Origin: Kiritimatiellia bacterium | Lineage (GTDB): Bacteria; Verrucomicrobiota; Kiritimatiellia; RFP12; UBA1067 | Direction: 5' to 3' | Length of the DNA: 5,966 nt | Assembly (NCBI GenBank): GCA_028707675.1 | Contig: JAQWAM010000099.1 | Span: 1-5,966, forward strand | Shown: positions 5,855 through 5,966 of the stretch, piece by piece | How positions within the stretch are numbered: position 1 is the stretch's first letter | How the letters are laid out: the number at the start of each line of letters is the position of its first letter | Made by a program: the position numbers and the translations under genes | Notes under the pieces: model-generated | What the model was told of the DNA's origin: nothing | Seen by the model: the letters and a program-made list of their open reading frames with translations, nothing else | Databases searched by the model: none

Positions 5855-5883
5855 TTGCAAACGTTTCAGAAACGCAGTATATT
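5855..5883 (+). promoter_or_regulatory. Promoter of the right-edge gene (TTGCAA-17-TATATT)
   Basis: The -35 box is TTGCAA (5855-5860, 4 of 6 matches), the spacer is exactly 17 bp, and the -10 box is TATATT (5878-5883, 5 of 6). Transcription would start near 5890, about 15 nt before the ATG at 5905. The leader contains a weak ribosome binding site (GGAAA from 5895). Confidence 0.55.
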
Positions 5884-5901
5884 TAATGCTTATTGGAAAC
5901 G
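5858..5901. promoter_or_regulatory. Operator: palindrome CGTTTC-A-GAAACG plus extra half-sites
   Basis: A perfect 13-bp palindrome lies at 5862-5874, entirely within the spacer between the -35 and -10 boxes. Upstream, CAAACG (5858-5863) overlaps it to form AAACGTTT (5859-5866). A further GAAACG lies at 5896-5901, overlapping the ribosome binding site of the right-edge gene. A repressor here would block both polymerase binding and early transcription, an arrangement typical of autoregulated genes. Confidence 0.6.
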
Positions 5902-5904
5902 GAT

Positions 5905-5966
5905 ATGAACTGGTTTGATTTCAGGAGCAGACTGTTCGATCTAGGCTGTTTCAGCATCCATCAGGT
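5905..5966 (+). CDS. N-terminal fragment, possibly an AbiEi-type antitoxin
   Basis: Only 20 complete codons are visible before the right edge: MNWFDFRSRLFDLGCFSIHQ. The start is supported by GGAAA 5-9 nt upstream and by a promoter and palindromic operator directly before it. The pattern 'F(R/K)..LFDLGCFS...' recalls the short N-terminal winged-helix segment of AbiEi-family antitoxins of type IV toxin-antitoxin pairs. Those repress their own promoter through inverted repeats, which would fit the operator seen here. This is recognition from a short stretch and may be wrong. If right, an AbiEii nucleotidyltransferase toxin gene should follow just outside the window. What can be stated safely is that a plus-strand gene with its own regulated promoter begins here, separate from the sugar locus. 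Confidence 0.4.
   Translation, partial: MNWFDFRSRLFDLGCFSIHQ

Overview
The window looks like bacterial chromosome from the PVC side of the tree (Lentisphaerota, Kiritimatiellota or Verrucomicrobiota, possibly gut or anaerobic). This is an inference. It rests on protein style: a XylR-type regulator (sugar-binding domain plus AraC helix-turn-helix) divergent from a sodium:solute symporter of the 'EFYELRYSG / WYPGSEPGGGGY' type, followed by tandem QueG-like iron-sulfur proteins. No rRNA, tRNA, CRISPR array or insertion sequence is visible.

Layout. Positions 3838 down to 1 are a minus-strand operon read in the order: symporter (broken), QueG-like paralog B (2309-1236), QueG-like paralog A (1178-147), and the first 44 codons of an unidentified protein (133 to the window edge). 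The regulator (3912-5084, plus) is divergent from the operon across a 73-bp AT-rich spacer. That spacer holds a good promoter and a long-armed inverted repeat. Converging on the regulator is a hexose-6-phosphate mutarotase-like gene (5682-5117, minus), also broken. At the right edge a new plus-strand gene starts at 5905 behind a promoter filled with GAAACG boxes. Its 20 visible residues weakly suggest an AbiEi-type antitoxin.

Working together. The regulator probably senses a sugar or related solute and controls the symporter/iron-sulfur operon. The symporter would import the solute and the QueG/RdhA-like proteins would carry out a redox step, possibly corrinoid-dependent. The substrate cannot be read from the sequence.

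Most notable points. (1) Two of the operon's junctions consist of 7-bp tandem repeats of different sequence (TGAAGAG and TTAACTG types, coding strand). In both the unit contains a stop triplet, so the 7-nt period places stops in all three frames. In both the array abuts the next ATG, and in one it supplies the upstream gene's own stop codon. The junction without an array has a classical AAGGAG ribosome binding site instead. (2) The symporter and the mutarotase, on either side of the intact regulator, each lack an estimated 70-90 internal codons and change frame at the join. (3) Two convincing promoter -10 boxes lie only 9-12 nt upstream of the start codons, suggesting leaderless or near-leaderless mRNAs.
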